From the NCBI GenBank assembly GCA_024403775.1, contig JAKSRE010000011.1:1-64000 (forward strand): a stretch of DNA of 64,000 bases, read 5' to 3'. Each line of letters starts with the position of its first letter. Position 1 is the stretch's first letter. Under the pieces are notes generated by a model. That model saw only the letters and a list, made by a program, of their open reading frames with translations. It had not been told where the DNA came from and searched no databases. A program made the translations under genes and the position numbers. Source of the stretch: Clostridia bacterium (GTDB lineage: Bacteria > Bacillota > Clostridia > Saccharofermentanales > Saccharofermentanaceae). Positions 1-8,924 of the stretch are shown in pieces.

Positions 1-2
1 TC

Positions 3-980
3 AAAATCATTTGTGCAGGTATTCCATTCTATATGATTGGTCAGGGATTAAATGGTTCCATTAGAGCTGATGGCTCGCCAAAGTTTGCAATGGCGTGTAC
101 ACTTGCTGGTGCAGTAACGAATTTGATTTTTGACCCAGTGTTGATTTTTGGTTTTAACATGGGAGTAAAGGGAGCTGCCATAGCAACAATTATGGGACAG
201 ATACTTACCTTTGGTATGAGTGTTGTATATCTTTCAAAAGCTAAGAATTTTAAAATCAATAAGGAAGGCTTAAAGCTTGAAAGTAAAACATCAGCAAGTA
301 TTGTGTCTGTTGGTATGGCATCACTAATTGTTCAGCTTTCTATCGTAATTATCATTGCTGTAAATAACAATCTTTTGACTAAGTACGGATATGATACATT
401 TGCAAGCACAGGTGAAGCTTTCGGTGCCGTAATACCACTTGCAGTAGTTGGTATTGTAATGAAGGTGTTTGGTATAGTTGTATCTATTGTAATTGGAATA
501 AGCCTTGGAGGGCAGCCGATTATAGGATTTAATATGGGTGCTGGAAATATGAAGCGTGTAAAAGAAACAATCCTTCTTATAACAAAGCTTGTTCTCATAG
601 TTGGTACAGTAGCATTCTTGATATTTGAAATTGTACCTGATGCAATTATATTCTTATTTGGAAGTCACAACACACCTGAATATATGGAGTATGCAAGACT
701 TTGTATTCGTATATTCCTTGGAGGAATTATACTTACCTGCTACATAAAGTCGGCAGCAATTATTTTGCAGTCTATGGGAAACAGTGTTAAGTCAACAGTG
801 CTTGCGTTGCTTCGAGACGTAATCATATTTGTACCAACTTCAATAATCATTGCTACGATATCAAAGAGTATTGTGACAATGCTTTGGGCGGCAGTTATAT
901 CAGATGTGATAGCAGCAATTATTGGCTTTATATTTGTACAGACAGAAATAAAGAAATGTGAAAAGTTAGTTGAAAGCTAA
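3..980 (+). CDS. MATE-family multidrug/Na+ efflux transporter, 3' part
   Basis: The reading frame is already open at the left edge of the window, so the true start lies outside; residues before the first ATG (position 33) continue the family pattern. The visible part, about 325 residues, is almost entirely hydrophobic helices. The segment reading IRADGSPKFAM followed by FDPVLIF is typical of MATE (multi antimicrobial extrusion) proteins, which exchange drugs or metabolites for Na+ or H+ across the cytoplasmic membrane. The gene ends with TAA at 978-980. It is unrelated in content to the accessory block that follows. Family assignment is secure; the substrate cannot be told from sequence. Confidence 0.9.
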   Translation, partial: KIICAGIPFYMIGQGLNGSIRADGSPKFAMACTLAGAVTNLIFDPVLIFGFNMGVKGAAIATIMGQILTFGMSVVYLSKAKNFKINKEGLKLESKTSASIVSVGMASLIVQLSIVIIIAVNNNLLTKYGYDTFASTGEAFGAVIPLAVVGIVMKVFGIVVSIVIGISLGGQPIIGFNMGAGNMKRVKETILLITKLVLIVGTVAFLIFEIVPDAIIFLFGSHNTPEYMEYARLCIRIFLGGIILTCYIKSAAIILQSMGNSVKSTVLALLRDVIIFVPTSIIIATISKSIVTMLWAAVISDVIAAIIGFIFVQTEIKKCEKLVES

Positions 981-1097
981 ATTGAAATCTCGTTCTATGT
1001 TAAGTAATAAGAGTTTAATCGCTTAGTTGGATTGTTCCGGAAATTGTTATTTTCAATGCCAAGCGATAGTCTTCCCATTTTAGATTGACAAAAATAT

Positions 1098-1119
1098 GGG
1101 CCACAGAATTCTGCGGCCC
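1098..1119 (-). terminator. Rho-independent terminator of SGNH gene copy 1
   Basis: A near-perfect palindrome (GGGCCACAGAATTCTGCGGCCC is longer than needed; the arms are GGGCC and GGCCC around an EcoRI-like centre) lies just past the stop on the minus strand and is followed there by ATATTTTTG. The same structure occurs at 7431-7452. Confidence 0.75.
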
Positions 1120-1125
1120 TTTATC

Positions 1126-1858
1126 TTACTTTCCTACATAAATCTCATAAAGTTTCTGTGCCAGGAACTCAGCATATGTGACTTTCGCTTCCTTTTGCAT
1201 GTGCACGCCGTCAGCCGTGTACTTCGACCAGTTGTCGTGCGTTAATGTCCATGCTTCCTGCATATTTATAAACGAAGCAGCATTATTTGAAGCAACCGAT
1301 TTCATAACGGCGATATAATCGTCAATTGTGCCGTAGCCAAAGTCCTGCTCGGTAGAGAGCTTATCTGTATTGCCAAAGTAGCCCACAGGTGGCGCGATCA
1401 TGACAATATTAGCGGAAGGATTTAATTCCTTAATAACTGTGATTGAATCAGTGAGCGCTTCCTCATAGCTATAATCTGGGCCAGTAAGTGGAACCCCCCA
1501 TTGCATAGTCGTTATTACAGTGCTCGATGAAAACATAATCTGCCTCACTGATAGCGGCATGAATCTCATCACCCTTCTCGGTGTCATCAAGAAGAAGCGC
1601 TACCATGCAGTCGTTTGCAGTAGAGTAGCCTTCAACTTTGGCTGCACATGTGCCAGACACTGTGTAATCCAACACTTCCAGTGAAGTAATGGATGCGAGC
1701 TGCTTGCCGACACCTGTCTCGGTCTTGTCGATGGCCCAAAGTGAGTCGCCAAGAACAACAGCTTTTCCAGTGAGTAAAGTGAGGTCAGCTTGATTTTTGC
1801 CACATCCGCAGAGAGCAAAAATCAAGAATATAAGTAGTAAAGATATGAATTTTTTCAT
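1126..1858 (-). pseudogene. SGNH/GDSL hydrolase lipoprotein, frameshifted (copy 1)
   Basis: Encodes a secreted esterase/acyl-hydrolase-like lipoprotein: a signal peptide starting MKKFISLLLIF ending in a lipobox-like LCGC, block I VVLGDSLWA (nucleophile Ser), an Asn block EHCNNDY and the catalytic block DGVHM near the C terminus. The ATG at 1858 was chosen because it opens the signal peptide. The frame is broken in the middle: on the minus strand the run ATGGGGGGTT (six G, plus positions about 1494-1499) takes translation to a stop at about 1469, whereas five G would continue into VPLTGPDYSYEE and reach the natural end at 1126. All catalytic blocks survive across the two frames, so this is a single recent event or a switchable tract. 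An identical copy lies at 7459-8191. Confidence 0.85.
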
Positions 1859-1990
1859 CGTGATAATCCCTTTTTTATGTGTTATAAATAAGGTAACATA
1901 AAAATCTTGGAACCGCAATTTCCTTAGGTTTGGCTGTTTTTATTTTCTAACCAATATGAACTATAAACGGATTTAATGGAGTTCAACATA

Positions 1991-2029
1991 TTGACTTTAA
2001 GTTCAAAAATAGGTTAAATTGAACTTAAA
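1991..2029 (+). promoter_or_regulatory. Promoter and inverted-repeat operator of the Fic gene
   Basis: A perfect 11-bp inverted repeat, TTTAAGTTCAA (1996-2006) and TTGAACTTAAA (2019-2029), with a 12-nt spacer. It overlaps a candidate promoter, TTGACT (1991-1996) and TTAAAT (2014-2019) 17 nt apart. A further half-site GAGTTCAAC lies just upstream at about 1979. The arrangement predicts repression by a dimer, plausibly the Fic protein's own C-terminal winged helix. Confidence 0.7.
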
Positions 2030-2058
2030 ACAAAGAAGTGAACTTATTGGAGTTATAT

Positions 2059-3126
2059 ATGCGTAAATTCGATTATAAAAAATTATCAGAAAAAAGTTGG
2101 GATAATGAAATTCTTCTTTTATGTTCAAAGATACATGAATGTAAGGGGCGCCAGGAGCTTTTTGTGCGTCAAAAACCAGCGCAACTTGATCGCCTTGTGG
2201 AAATCTCAAAAATTCAAAGTACAGAATCTTCAAATAGAATTGAAGGAATTGTTACAACTAGTACAAGAATCAAGAAACTGTTTGAGGAAAAAACTACCCC
2301 TAAGAACAGAGATGAAAAGGAAATCCTAGGCTATAGAGATGTACTTAATACGATTCATGAAAGCCATGATTATATTGATATTAGTCCCAATAATATTCTT
2401 CAGCTTCATAGGGACTTATTAAAACATGCGGGCTTTTCTTATAGTGGAAACTTTAAGAATACACAGAATTATATAAAGGAAACAAAGCCGGATGGAACAG
2501 AGGTAATAAGATTTACTCCACTTGCTCCGTATGAGACTCCAGAAGCAATTGAAATGATATGTAGAAGTTTTTCAGAAACTCTAGCTATGGAATTGGTGGA
2601 CCCACTAATTCTGATTCCTGCATTTATCTGTGATTTTCTGTGTATCCATCCATTCAATGATGGTAATGGCCGAATGAGCAGACTTCTTACACTACTACTT
2701 TTGTACAAATGCGGTTATGAAGTTGGAAAGTACATCAGTATTGAAAAGCAGATAGAGAAGACAAAAGATGTTTATTATGACGTTCTTCAAGAAATAGACC
2801 ACGGTTGGCATGAAGAACAGAATGACTCTACACCATTTATCAAATATATACTTCAGATGGTTCTGGCAAGTTATATGGAATTTGAAGAGCGAGTTGATAT
2901 TATGGATGATACTGGGGTAAAGAGTTCAGCATATGACATAGTAAAGGCTTATGTAGATAAGAAACTCGGAAAATTTACAGTTGCTGATGTGCTTATAAAC
3001 TGTCCTAATGTTGGTCGAACTTCCGTATTTAATGCCCTTAAGAAACTTACCGATGAGGAATATATTGAGAAGCATGGTGAAAGAAAAAGCGCATTCTTTG
3101 TAAAGAAGAGCACGAATGTGTGGTAA
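2059..3126 (+). CDS. Fic/DOC family protein (probable AMPylator) with C-terminal winged helix
   Basis: Fic enzymes transfer AMP, or another nucleotide moiety, to protein hydroxyl groups. The core motif HPFNDGNGR at residues 197-205 is complete, including the catalytic His. The N-terminal region carries the inhibitory-helix motif SSNRIEG (residues 57-63, the S/TxxxE(G/N) pattern), marking a class II autoinhibited enzyme. The last 80 residues look like a winged helix-turn-helix, so the protein may bind DNA. I start at ATG 2059, preceded by TTGGAG, rather than at GTG 2038. Length 355 aa is normal for stand-alone class II Fic proteins. Half-sites of the same operator sequence flank both ends of the gene (1996-2029 and 3147-3170), suggesting autoregulation. 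Targets unknown. Confidence 0.9.
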   Translation: MRKFDYKKLSEKSWDNEILLLCSKIHECKGRQELFVRQKPAQLDRLVEISKIQSTESSNRIEGIVTTSTRIKKLFEEKTTPKNRDEKEILGYRDVLNTIHESHDYIDISPNNILQLHRDLLKHAGFSYSGNFKNTQNYIKETKPDGTEVIRFTPLAPYETPEAIEMICRSFSETLAMELVDPLILIPAFICDFLCIHPFNDGNGRMSRLLTLLLLYKCGYEVGKYISIEKQIEKTKDVYYDVLQEIDHGWHEEQNDSTPFIKYILQMVLASYMEFEERVDIMDDTGVKSSAYDIVKAYVDKKLGKFTVADVLINCPNVGRTSVFNALKKLTDEEYIEKHGERKSAFFVKKSTNVW

Positions 3127-3146
3127 GTACAATATAACGTGTTAGA

Positions 3147-3170
3147 GTTCAAAACAAAATGATTTTGAAC
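3147..3170. promoter_or_regulatory. Second AGTTCAA-type inverted repeat downstream of the Fic gene
   Basis: GTTCAAAA (3147-3154) and TTTTGAAC (3163-3170) form an 8-bp inverted repeat with an 8-nt gap. The half-site is the same as in the operator in front of the Fic gene, so the same regulator may bind on both sides of the gene. Confidence 0.55.
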
Positions 3171-3174
3171 TTAA

Positions 3175-3318
3175 ATATTGTATAAAAAAGAAATCGATTT
3201 TGTTGCAATAAGAAAAGATGCATATCCTAAAATGATTCTTGCAAGAACACATCAAGAGAATTATCAGTATGAAGGAATTCAAATTGTGGATATTGCAAAT
3301 TGGTTGTTGGATGAATAG
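3175..3318 (+). pseudogene. C-terminal remnant of a DUF4143-type AAA ATPase
   Basis: An open frame without a start codon encodes about 47 residues beginning near KEIDFVAIRKDAYPK and ending GIQIVDIANWLLDE before a TAG stop. This resembles the C terminus of the ATP-binding proteins with a DUF4143 domain, which typically end in a 'YPKYVLS...GI.h.NIIDFLL' pattern. There is no P-loop or other upstream part, so only a decayed tail is left. Assignment rests on this short tail and is moderate. Confidence 0.5.
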
Positions 3319-3336
3319 CATAGTAGAAAGCTCTTA

Positions 3337-3367
3337 TTGACTCTCCCCTTAGGGGATAATCCAAAAT
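3337..3367 (+). promoter_or_regulatory. MerR-type promoter with central dyad
   Basis: TTGACT (3337-3342) is followed by the dyad TCCCCTTAGGGGA (3343-3355 region) and a weak A/T-rich -10 candidate about 19-20 nt downstream. An over-long spacer occupied by a CCCC/GGGG dyad is the usual target of MerR regulators such as the one encoded immediately downstream, implying autoregulation. Confidence 0.65.
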
Positions 3368-3397
3368 ATGAATATAAGGAAAGGAGGATGACATCCT

Positions 3398-4189
3398 GTG
3401 TTAAGAATTGGTGAGTTTTCTAAATTATCTCATTTAACAATAAAAGCGTTAAGATTCTATGAAAGAGAAGGTCTGTTGATCCCAGAAAATGTCGACGAAT
3501 GGACTGGTTATAGAATCTATGACACAAGCCAATTGAAGGATGCAGCAATTATCAAATCATATAGACAGTTAGGTCTTTCTATTGACGAGATTAAAGCAAT
3601 TCTGAATGGCGCTGACAAAAAGATAATATTAGCTTCAAAAGCTGAAGTGCTGAAAACTCAAAAAGAAGACATAGATGTTCGTCTTTCCATTATTAATCAT
3701 ATTTTGGAGGATGAAGAAATGAAATATCAAGTAACAGTAAAAGAAATACCAGCAGCAATTGTTTATTACACAGAGGTTAAGGTAAAGAAATTCTCAGACA
3801 TGATGTCTATAATTCCAGAACTTGGGGCAGAGTGCATGGAGTTAAACCCAGGAATGAAATGTACTAATCCACCATATGAGTTCTGCGAGTATTTGGATGA
3901 AGAGCATAGGGAAGAAGATATTACGATTCGTCATAATGAGACCGTTGAGAAATTCGGTAAAGAAAGCGAAAGAATCAAATTTAGGGAAATACCTGCAGTA
4001 AAGGTATTAAGTATATTCCATAAAGGGTCTTATGATGAAATAGGTGAGGCATATGCTTATATCATGAAATATGCAGAAGAAAATGGATATAAGGTTAATG
4101 GTCTTTCAAGAGAATGTTATATTGATGGAATCTGGAATAAGGATTCTGTGGATGAATGGTTAACAGAAATTCAATTGCCAATTGAATAG
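3398..4189 (+). CDS. MerR-family transcriptional regulator with GyrI-like effector domain
   Basis: The N terminus (about residues 1-75) is a MerR winged helix: LRIGEFSKLSHLTIKALRFYE, then a Y-R-I-Y-D motif. A short dimerisation helix follows (about 80-115), and the remaining 145 residues form a GyrI-like/BmrR-type ligand-binding domain. Such proteins sense lipophilic cations or drugs and untwist a long-spacer promoter. The start is GTG 3398, preceded by a strong AAGGAGG at 3381-3387. The dyad promoter directly upstream suits self-control, and the next gene, 12 nt downstream, encodes a stand-alone GyrI-like protein likely co-transcribed with it. The ligand is unknown. Confidence 0.9.
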   Translation: MLRIGEFSKLSHLTIKALRFYEREGLLIPENVDEWTGYRIYDTSQLKDAAIIKSYRQLGLSIDEIKAILNGADKKIILASKAEVLKTQKEDIDVRLSIINHILEDEEMKYQVTVKEIPAAIVYYTEVKVKKFSDMMSIIPELGAECMELNPGMKCTNPPYEFCEYLDEEHREEDITIRHNETVEKFGKESERIKFREIPAVKVLSIFHKGSYDEIGEAYAYIMKYAEENGYKVNGLSRECYIDGIWNKDSVDEWLTEIQLPIE

Positions 4190-4201
4190 GAGTGAGTAGT
4201 T

Positions 4202-4834
4202 ATGGCATTCGATTTTAAGAAAGAATATAAAGAGTTCTATATGCCAAAGAACAAACCAGAGATAGTTACTGTTCCAAAGGCAAATTATATTGCGGTAAGA
4301 GGTAAAGGTAATCCAAATGAAGAAGGTGGAGCATATCAGCAAGCTATAAGTGTTTTATATGCTGTAGCCTATACACTTAAAATGAGTTATAAGACTGATT
4401 ATAAAATAGAGGGATTCTTTGAATATGTTGTGCCACCACTTGAAGGATTTTGGTGGCAAGATAATGTTGATGGTGTAGATTATTCCAACAAGGATACTTT
4501 TAATTGGATTTCAGTAATAAGACTTCCTGATTTCATAACAAAGAATGATTTTGACTGGGCTGTTAAAACGGCAACTAAAAAAAAGAAACTTAATTGTTCA
4601 TCGGCAGAATATCTTACGATTGAAGAAGGACTGTGCGTTCAAATAATGCATTTAGGTGCATTTGATGATGAACCTGCTACTGTTAAAATTATGAATGCAT
4701 ATCTTGAACAGCACGGATATGAGAATGATTTCAGTGATATGAGACTACATCATGAGATTTATCTTTCGGATGCAAGAAAAGTAGTTTCTAAAAAATGGAA
4801 GACGGTTATTAGGCATCCAATTAGAAAATTATAA
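4202..4834 (+). CDS. GyrI-like small-molecule-binding domain protein
   Basis: A 210-residue protein beginning MAFDFKKEYKEFY and continuing with PEIVTVPKANYIAVRGKGNPNE, the pattern of the COG4832/GyrI-like family. These proteins have the BmrR-type ligand-binding fold without a DNA-binding domain; several members bind or hydrolyse xenobiotics. FWWQD and RLPDFITKNDFDWA segments fit the family. It follows the MerR gene by 12 nt with the ribosome site AGGAGTGAG, so the two form an operon for sensing, and perhaps sequestering or degrading, one compound. Family call is good; activity is inferred. Confidence 0.8.
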   Translation: MAFDFKKEYKEFYMPKNKPEIVTVPKANYIAVRGKGNPNEEGGAYQQAISVLYAVAYTLKMSYKTDYKIEGFFEYVVPPLEGFWWQDNVDGVDYSNKDTFNWISVIRLPDFITKNDFDWAVKTATKKKKLNCSSAEYLTIEEGLCVQIMHLGAFDDEPATVKIMNAYLEQHGYENDFSDMRLHHEIYLSDARKVVSKKWKTVIRHPIRKL

Positions 4835-4865
4835 AACCTGCATTTCGCTCGGTGTGATGTGATGA

Positions 4866-5129
4866 AAAGGGTGTGTGAAATCAAAATCTACCGCACTTCC
4901 GAACCTTTTTGACAACCACACGCCGTTTCAGATTGACGGCAATTTTGGTGTCACATCGGGTATCGCGGAGATGCTTGTACAAAGCGTTGACGGCGAGATT
5001 AAGCTTCTTCCAGCCCTTCCTTCTTCTTTTACGAAAGGCTATGTGAAAGGCCTCAAACTTCGAGGCAATATGACTTTAAAGCTTCTCGAATGGGAGAATG
5101 GGGAAGTTATAAAAGTGGAGATTGAATAA
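4866..5129 (+). pseudogene. C-terminal fragment of a GH95-type alpha-L-fucosidase
   Basis: About 85 residues reading [16 protein letters not shown], then [14 protein letters not shown] and GLKLRGN match the C-terminal end of glycoside hydrolase family 95 proteins, which are normally 700-800 residues long. There is no ribosome site, and a stop lies directly upstream in frame, so the catalytic bulk has been lost. The DNA is visibly richer in G+C than its neighbours. It is a remnant, likely left by recombination in this accessory block. Confidence 0.75.
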
Positions 5130-5189
5130 AATATTGAATAGTTGTTTAATCTATATTGATTAGTAACTTATTACTAAATGGAGGTATAT

Positions 5190-7289
5190 ATGAAGAGACT
5201 TATGAAAGTGGTAGCCAGTACCTTGTGTGCTGGATTAGTACTAAGTAGCGGTCTTTTTGCTACTAGTCCTATTGTAGAAGCAGCTACTGATGTAGTGATT
5301 AATGAGACGAATTTTCCTGACGCAAGCTTTAGAGATTATGTATCGACGAAATGTGATACTAATGGAGATAAAGTACTGTCACAAAGTGAGATTGATAATG
5401 TAACAGATATAGAAATCACAAATACAAATGCAACTACGTTGAAGGGCATAGAATATTTTACTTCATTAACAACTCTGTCTTGTTACAGCAATAAACTCAC
5501 AAGTCTGGATGTAAACAAAAATACTATATTAAAAACTTTGAGTTGTTATGGCAATCAGCTCACAAGTCTAGATGTAAGTAATGCTACTTCATTATCAAAT
5601 TTGTCTTGCTATAATAATCAACTCACTAGTCTTGATGTAAGTAATAATACTGCATTATCATCTTTGATATGCAGTGGTAATCAACTCACTAATCTTGATG
5701 TAAGTAATAATACTGCATTATCATCTTTGTCATGCAATAGTAATCAACTTACAAGTCTGGATGTAAGTAATAATACTGCATTGGAATTCTTGCTTTGCTA
5801 TGATAATAAACTTACAAGTCTGGATGTAAGTAATAGTATTGCATTGACATCCATGGTTTGCTTTGCCAATCAACTTACAAGTTTGGATGTAAGTGAGAAT
5901 ACTGCATTATCATCTTTGATATGCAATGGTAATCAACTTACAAGTCTAGATGTAAGAAATAATACTGCATTAATATTTTTATATTGCGGAAGCAATCAAC
6001 TTACAAGTCTGGATGTAAGCAAGAATAAAGCATTAGCAACTTTGAATTGCGAAAAAAATCAACTCACTAGTCTTGATGTAAGTAAGAATCCTTTATTAAC
6101 AGATTTGTCTTGTTATAACAATCAACTTACAAGTCTGGATATTAGTAATAATTTGCTAATAAAAAAATTATACTGTTTTGGTAATTACATAGCTAATCTT
6201 GATATCAGTAGCAATTCAGATTTAATTAAGCTTTGTGATCCTCAAAATATGGTTAAGCCATGTCCATTAAATATAGCTGATACAGATGATGAGGATATTG
6301 TAACTTGGGTATCATATAGTATTGGTTTGTCAGGAAAATATATTGATAAATATATGGTTATCGCACCATATACTGAGCTTACTGCAAATGATGAGAAGTT
6401 ATACATTCCAGAAGTAACAGTTCCACCTATTCCTACTAATACACCAACTCCTACAAAGGAATCAACACCTACTTCCACTGTAGCGCCAACCTCTACTCCA
6501 ACTGCAGTTCCTTCAACTCCTGCTCCAACAGTAGTTCCAACTACAGCACCTGAACTTAACGTTGGTGACTTCGTTAACCGCTGCTACATGGTAGCTCTTT
6601 GCCGTGATGCAGATACAGAAGGATATAAGTATTGGGTAAATAATCTTAATAATGGAGCAGTTTGTGGTGCTCAGGTAGGTTATGGCTTTATCTTTAGCAG
6701 CGAGTATATTGGTAAGAATCGCTCTAACGAAGACTTTGTTAAGGATCTGTATTCAATGTATTTTGATCGTGAGCCAGACGTTGATGGTTATCACTATTGG
6801 ATGAATATGCTTGAGGATGGCGTATCTCGAGAGACAGTATTTGCAGGATTTGCAAATTCACTTGAGTTCTATAACCTCTGTACTAAGTATGGCGTAACAC
6901 AGGGATACTATCTTGTGGGTGTGGATAACACACAGCAGGGTGGAATTAACTGCTTCGTAGCTAGACTTTATCAGGTATGCTTCAATCGCTTACCTGATAT
7001 GGCAGGTCAGAACGGTTGGGTAGACAAGCTTTATAAGGGCGAAGTAACAGGAACATCTTGCGCCTATGGCTTTGTATTCTCTCCTGAGTTTATTGGACAG
7101 AAGCCTTCTAACGAAGAATTCGTTAACTACATGTATGCAGCATTCTTCGGTCGTGAGGCAGACAGCGCTGGCTTTAACGCATGGGTCAGCGTTCTTAATG
7201 ATGGTGGATCTTATGAAGATGTGTTTAATGGATTTACTGGATCTATCGAGTTTTATAACCTGTGTGCTGAGTATGGAATTAGTGCTTGA
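5190..7289 (+). CDS. Secreted leucine-rich-repeat protein with C-terminal DUF4214 domains
   Basis: 699 residues. Start ATG 5190 follows GGAGG at 5180-5184 and opens a signal peptide (MKRLMKVVASTLCAGLVLSSG, cut near VEAA). After a FPDASFRDYV segment with a DxNGD Ca-binding-like loop come about 13 leucine-rich repeats of 21 residues (63 bp at DNA level), each L-x-C-x-x-N-x-LTSLDVSxNTAL. A Pro/Thr linker (about residues 405-450, TPTPT/APT pattern) leads to two paired DUF4214 units, with YMVALCRDAD...GYKYWVN and F..S.EF motifs. DUF4214 is thought to attach proteins to the cell surface. The LRR part probably binds a protein or glycan ligand. No enzymatic domain is visible. Confidence 0.9.
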   Translation: MKRLMKVVASTLCAGLVLSSGLFATSPIVEAATDVVINETNFPDASFRDYVSTKCDTNGDKVLSQSEIDNVTDIEITNTNATTLKGIEYFTSLTTLSCYSNKLTSLDVNKNTILKTLSCYGNQLTSLDVSNATSLSNLSCYNNQLTSLDVSNNTALSSLICSGNQLTNLDVSNNTALSSLSCNSNQLTSLDVSNNTALEFLLCYDNKLTSLDVSNSIALTSMVCFANQLTSLDVSENTALSSLICNGNQLTSLDVRNNTALIFLYCGSNQLTSLDVSKNKALATLNCEKNQLTSLDVSKNPLLTDLSCYNNQLTSLDISNNLLIKKLYCFGNYIANLDISSNSDLIKLCDPQNMVKPCPLNIADTDDEDIVTWVSYSIGLSGKYIDKYMVIAPYTELTANDEKLYIPEVTVPPIPTNTPTPTKESTPTSTVAPTSTPTAVPSTPAPTVVPTTAPELNVGDFVNRCYMVALCRDADTEGYKYWVNNLNNGAVCGAQVGYGFIFSSEYIGKNRSNEDFVKDLYSMYFDREPDVDGYHYWMNMLEDGVSRETVFAGFANSLEFYNLCTKYGVTQGYYLVGVDNTQQGGINCFVARLYQVCFNRLPDMAGQNGWVDKLYKGEVTGTSCAYGFVFSPEFIGQKPSNEEFVNYMYAAFFGREADSAGFNAWVSVLNDGGSYEDVFNGFTGSIEFYNLCAEYGISA

Positions 7290-7387
7290 TACAGAAGGGC
7301 TATGAGTCATTCACATAGTAATTGGGTTAGAGAATGGTATTTATTCAATCGAAAAGCACGATTTCTTCAATCATCGATTGAACAAAA

Positions 7388-8263
7388 AATGCCAAGCGAT
7401 AGTATTCCTATTTTAGATTGACAAAAATATGGGCCACAGAATTCTGCGGCCCTTTATCTTACTTTCCTACATAAATCTCATAAAGTTTCTGTGCCAGGAA
7501 CTCAGCATATGTGACTTTCGCTTCCTTTTGCATGTGCACGCCGTCAGCCGTGTACTTCGACCAGTTGTCGTGCGTTAATGTCCATGCTTCCTGCATATTT
7601 ATAAACGAAGCAGCATTATTTGAAGCAACCGATTTCATAACGGCGATATAATCGTCAATTGTGCCGTAGCCAAAGTCCTGCTCGGTAGAGAGCTTATCTG
7701 TATTGCCAAAGTAGCCCACAGGTGGCGCGATCATGACAATATTAGCGGAAGGATTTAATTCCTTAATAACTGTGATTGAATCAGTGAGCGCTTCCTCATA
7801 GCTATAATCTGGGCCAGTAAGTGGAACCCCCCATTGCATAGTCGTTATTACAGTGCTCGATGAAAACATAATCTGCCTCACTGATAGCGGCATGAATCTC
7901 ATCACCCTTCTCGGTGTCATCAAGAAGAAGCGCTACCATGCAGTCGTTTGCAGTAGAGTAGCCTTCAACTTTGGCTGCACATGTGCCAGACACTGTGTAA
8001 TCCAACACTTCCAGTGAAGTAATGGATGCGAGCTGCTTGCCGACACCTGTCTCGGTCTTGTCGATGGCCCAAAGTGAGTCGCCAAGAACAACAGCTTTTC
8101 CAGTGAGTAAAGTGAGGTCAGCTTGATTTTTGCCACATCCGCAGAGAGCAAAAATCAAGAATATAAGTAGTAAAGATATGAATTTTTTCATCGTGATAAT
8201 CCCTTTTTTATGTGTTATAAATAAGGTAACATAAAAATCTTGGAACCGCAATTTCCTCAGGTT
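7388..8263. repeat. Long direct repeat, copy 2
   Basis: Same-orientation copy of 1055-1930, offset 6333 bp, identical through the coding part. Together the copies bracket a 5.46-kb segment (1931-7387) that could be lost by homologous recombination. Confidence 0.95.
7459..8191 (-). pseudogene. SGNH/GDSL hydrolase lipoprotein, frameshifted (copy 2)
   Basis: Identical to the gene at 1126-1858, including the six-G run (plus strand about 7827-7832) that breaks the frame between the Asn block and the VPLTGPD segment. Signal peptide, lipobox-like LCGC, VVLGDSLWA and DGVHM blocks are all present in the two frames. Because both copies share the lesion, the frameshift predates the duplication, or the tract is functionally variable, or gene conversion has levelled the copies. 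A sequencing artefact hitting both copies is possible but would have to be systematic. Confidence 0.85.
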
Positions 8264-8325
8264 TTATGGGCTTTATTTAGTTCCGCAATTTCTCCGGAAA
8301 CATATCGAAAAGCTTTTGTGGTAGG

Positions 8326-8757
8326 ATGAGCTATAGCAAAATTAAAGATAGTGATGTCGAGTATGTATTGAATTTCCTTTTTGCTACTGATGAAGCAAAG
8401 ACTGAGTTCATGGATTTGTATTTGGATTATGTTGATTATGACTGGACACTTGATTATTTTGATGAGGATGGTACAGCACATATTACAGTGTCAACTTGTG
8501 TTCCACGTGTTTATGATTTGGTGGAGAGATATTATCACGATCACGACTTATCTGTAGCTGCATTTGCTGCAACTTATGCTGATGCTGATCATGCAGGCGC
8601 AGCAATTAACAATGCAGAGCAGTTGATGATGGAATTGTATTTTGCAGAGCTTCCTAATTGTGCTTGTGAGCGGAAAACAACTTCTTATGCAATCGCACTT
8701 GATAGTGAGGGTAATTATCTTCCAAGCGATGACTCAGGCAATAGCTTTTTAATATAG
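8326..8757 (+). CDS. Hypothetical acidic protein
   Basis: I do not recognise this 143-residue protein. It is strongly acidic (many Asp/Glu), without signal peptide or membrane segment, and begins MSYSKIKDSDVEYVLNFLF. It has aromatic-acidic stretches (YLDYVDYDWTLDYFDEDGT) and a single CAC near the end. The ATG at 8326 is preceded only by a weak GGTAGG. It starts about 60 bp beyond the second long direct repeat and ends shortly before the satellite, so it may be cargo of either. Codon use looks normal and the frame is uninterrupted, which makes it probably real. Confidence 0.55.
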   Translation: MSYSKIKDSDVEYVLNFLFATDEAKTEFMDLYLDYVDYDWTLDYFDEDGTAHITVSTCVPRVYDLVERYYHDHDLSVAAFAATYADADHAGAAINNAEQLMMELYFAELPNCACERKTTSYAIALDSEGNYLPSDDSGNSFLI

Positions 8758-8924
8758 CTTGTGGTGCTGAGTTGGGTTGAAAAATTAAATAATAAATAAC
8801 TCCTTGAAGAAGAGCCTTTTTTATTGAAAAAACACTCGAAAATGCGTTAAGATTCGTATGTTGGTGAATTCTGTTAATTTCTTGTAAAGCTAGTAAAATC
8901 ACGGGTTTTGAGGAATTTGTAAAA

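Larger units (their letters stand above)
1055..1930. repeat. Long direct repeat, copy 1
   Basis: About 876 bp that recur at 7388-8263 in the same orientation with a constant offset of 6333 bp. The only differences I can see are near the edges (around 1071-1076 and 1925). It contains a complete frameshifted SGNH lipoprotein gene plus its terminator and upstream region. No terminal inverted repeats or transposase are visible. Confidence 0.95.

Noticed and set aside
1055..8263. Composite transposon bounded by the long direct repeats
   Set aside because: The repeats carry no transposase and no terminal inverted repeats; only a hydrolase gene.
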